From contig NZ_CP041348.1 of the NCBI RefSeq assembly GCF_009834365.1, forward strand, positions 404,001-468,000: a stretch of 64,000 bases of DNA, given 5' to 3'. The notes below the pieces were generated by a model. The model was not told the origin of the DNA. It ran no database searches and saw only the letters and a list, made by a program, of their open reading frames with translations. Of this stretch, positions 63,871-64,000 are shown piece by piece; position 1 is the stretch's first letter, and the number at the start of each line of letters is the position of its first letter. Position numbers and translations under genes: made by a program. Source of the DNA: Komagataeibacter xylinus (lineage in GTDB: Bacteria; Pseudomonadota; Alphaproteobacteria; Acetobacterales; Acetobacteraceae).

Positions 63871-64000
63871 TCAGTCCGCCGCCACGATGGTGGTAAAACG
63901 CCCCTCGCCCCGCATCACGCGCGAGAAGGGTTCCTGGCCGTGAATGTTGAAGACCACGATGGGCAGGCGGTTCTCGCGCGCCAGGCTGATGGCGGCGGCA
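63871..64000 (-). CDS. pyrH: Uridylate kinase, C-terminal end (cut by window end)
   Basis: The last 42 codons of a gene reading from beyond the window: [20 protein letters not shown], then a short stretch ending [16 protein letters not shown]. The RGEGRFT ending of UMP kinases and the position before frr (pyrH-frr-uppS-cdsA) identify it. It phosphorylates UMP to UDP. 67 bases separate it from frr. Confidence 0.92.
   Translation of the reverse strand, partial: AAAISLARENRLPIVVFNIHGQEPFSRVMRGEGRFTTIVAAD

Overview
The window is a stretch of high-GC chromosome from an alphaproteobacterium. It is most likely an acetic acid bacterium (Acetobacteraceae, Komagataeibacter/Gluconacetobacter type). The reasons are the style of the proteins, the alphaproteobacterial gene orders (rnd-kdsD-lptCAB-hpf; pyrH-frr-uppS-cdsA-dxr-rseP-bamA-skp-lpxD-fabZ-lpxA-lpxI; rpmH-rnpA-yidD-yidC-engB-argB-dapD-dapE) and an A/T-rich two-hairpin intergenic repeat of a kind I associate with that group. 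This assignment is inference; there is no rRNA in the window. Nearly all of it is core chromosome. I see no prophage, insertion sequence or CRISPR array.

Layout. 1-14 kb, mostly + strand: the 3' end of mutS, glnD, a convergent TPR/glycosyltransferase gene, an M32 carboxypeptidase, a secreted Yellow/MRJP-like protein, thrC, an M16 protease, pmbA and a Tim44-like membrane protein. 14-33 kb, - strand: a remnant cytochrome oxidase operon (ctaD-like, ctaB, coxF-like), pmtA, gshB, greB, an aldose epimerase, uvrB, an ABC1 kinase, pepF, gltB-gltD and an NDUFA9-like gene. 33-42.6 kb, mostly + strand: tRNA-Leu(CAG), rnd, kdsD, lptC-lptA-lptB and hpf; then hsp20-DUF1150 on the - strand; then def-fmt-truA. 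42.7-64 kb, - strand apart from one small gene: an AT-richer membrane glycosyltransferase-like gene, dapE/dapD, argB, engB, yidC-yidD-rnpA-rpmH, gloA, and the lipid A / outer membrane / isoprenoid cluster from lpxI to pyrH.

How the genes fit together. Two blocks build the outer membrane. kdsD and lptCAB supply Kdo precursor and LPS transport; lpxI/A/D, fabZ, skp, bamA, rseP, cdsA and uppS supply lipid A, phospholipid, undecaprenyl carrier and outer membrane protein assembly. glnD with gltBD covers nitrogen sensing and ammonia assimilation. dapD/dapE and argB serve lysine/diaminopimelate and arginine synthesis.

The most unusual item is the CtaD homologue at 15140-16501. It keeps both histidines expected to hold the low-spin heme, but lacks the high-spin heme ligand, two of three CuB ligands and the active-site tyrosine. 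It sits with ctaB and a 48-residue CoxF-like gene, while subunits II and III and ctaG are absent here. Other points of note are a dispersed repeat whose seven copies all point the same way, a sigma-32-type promoter with a possible RNA thermometer before a TTG-started hsp20, an LptA split by a roughly 140-residue Pro/Gly/Ala insert, and an orphan histidine-kinase-like helical hairpin protein.
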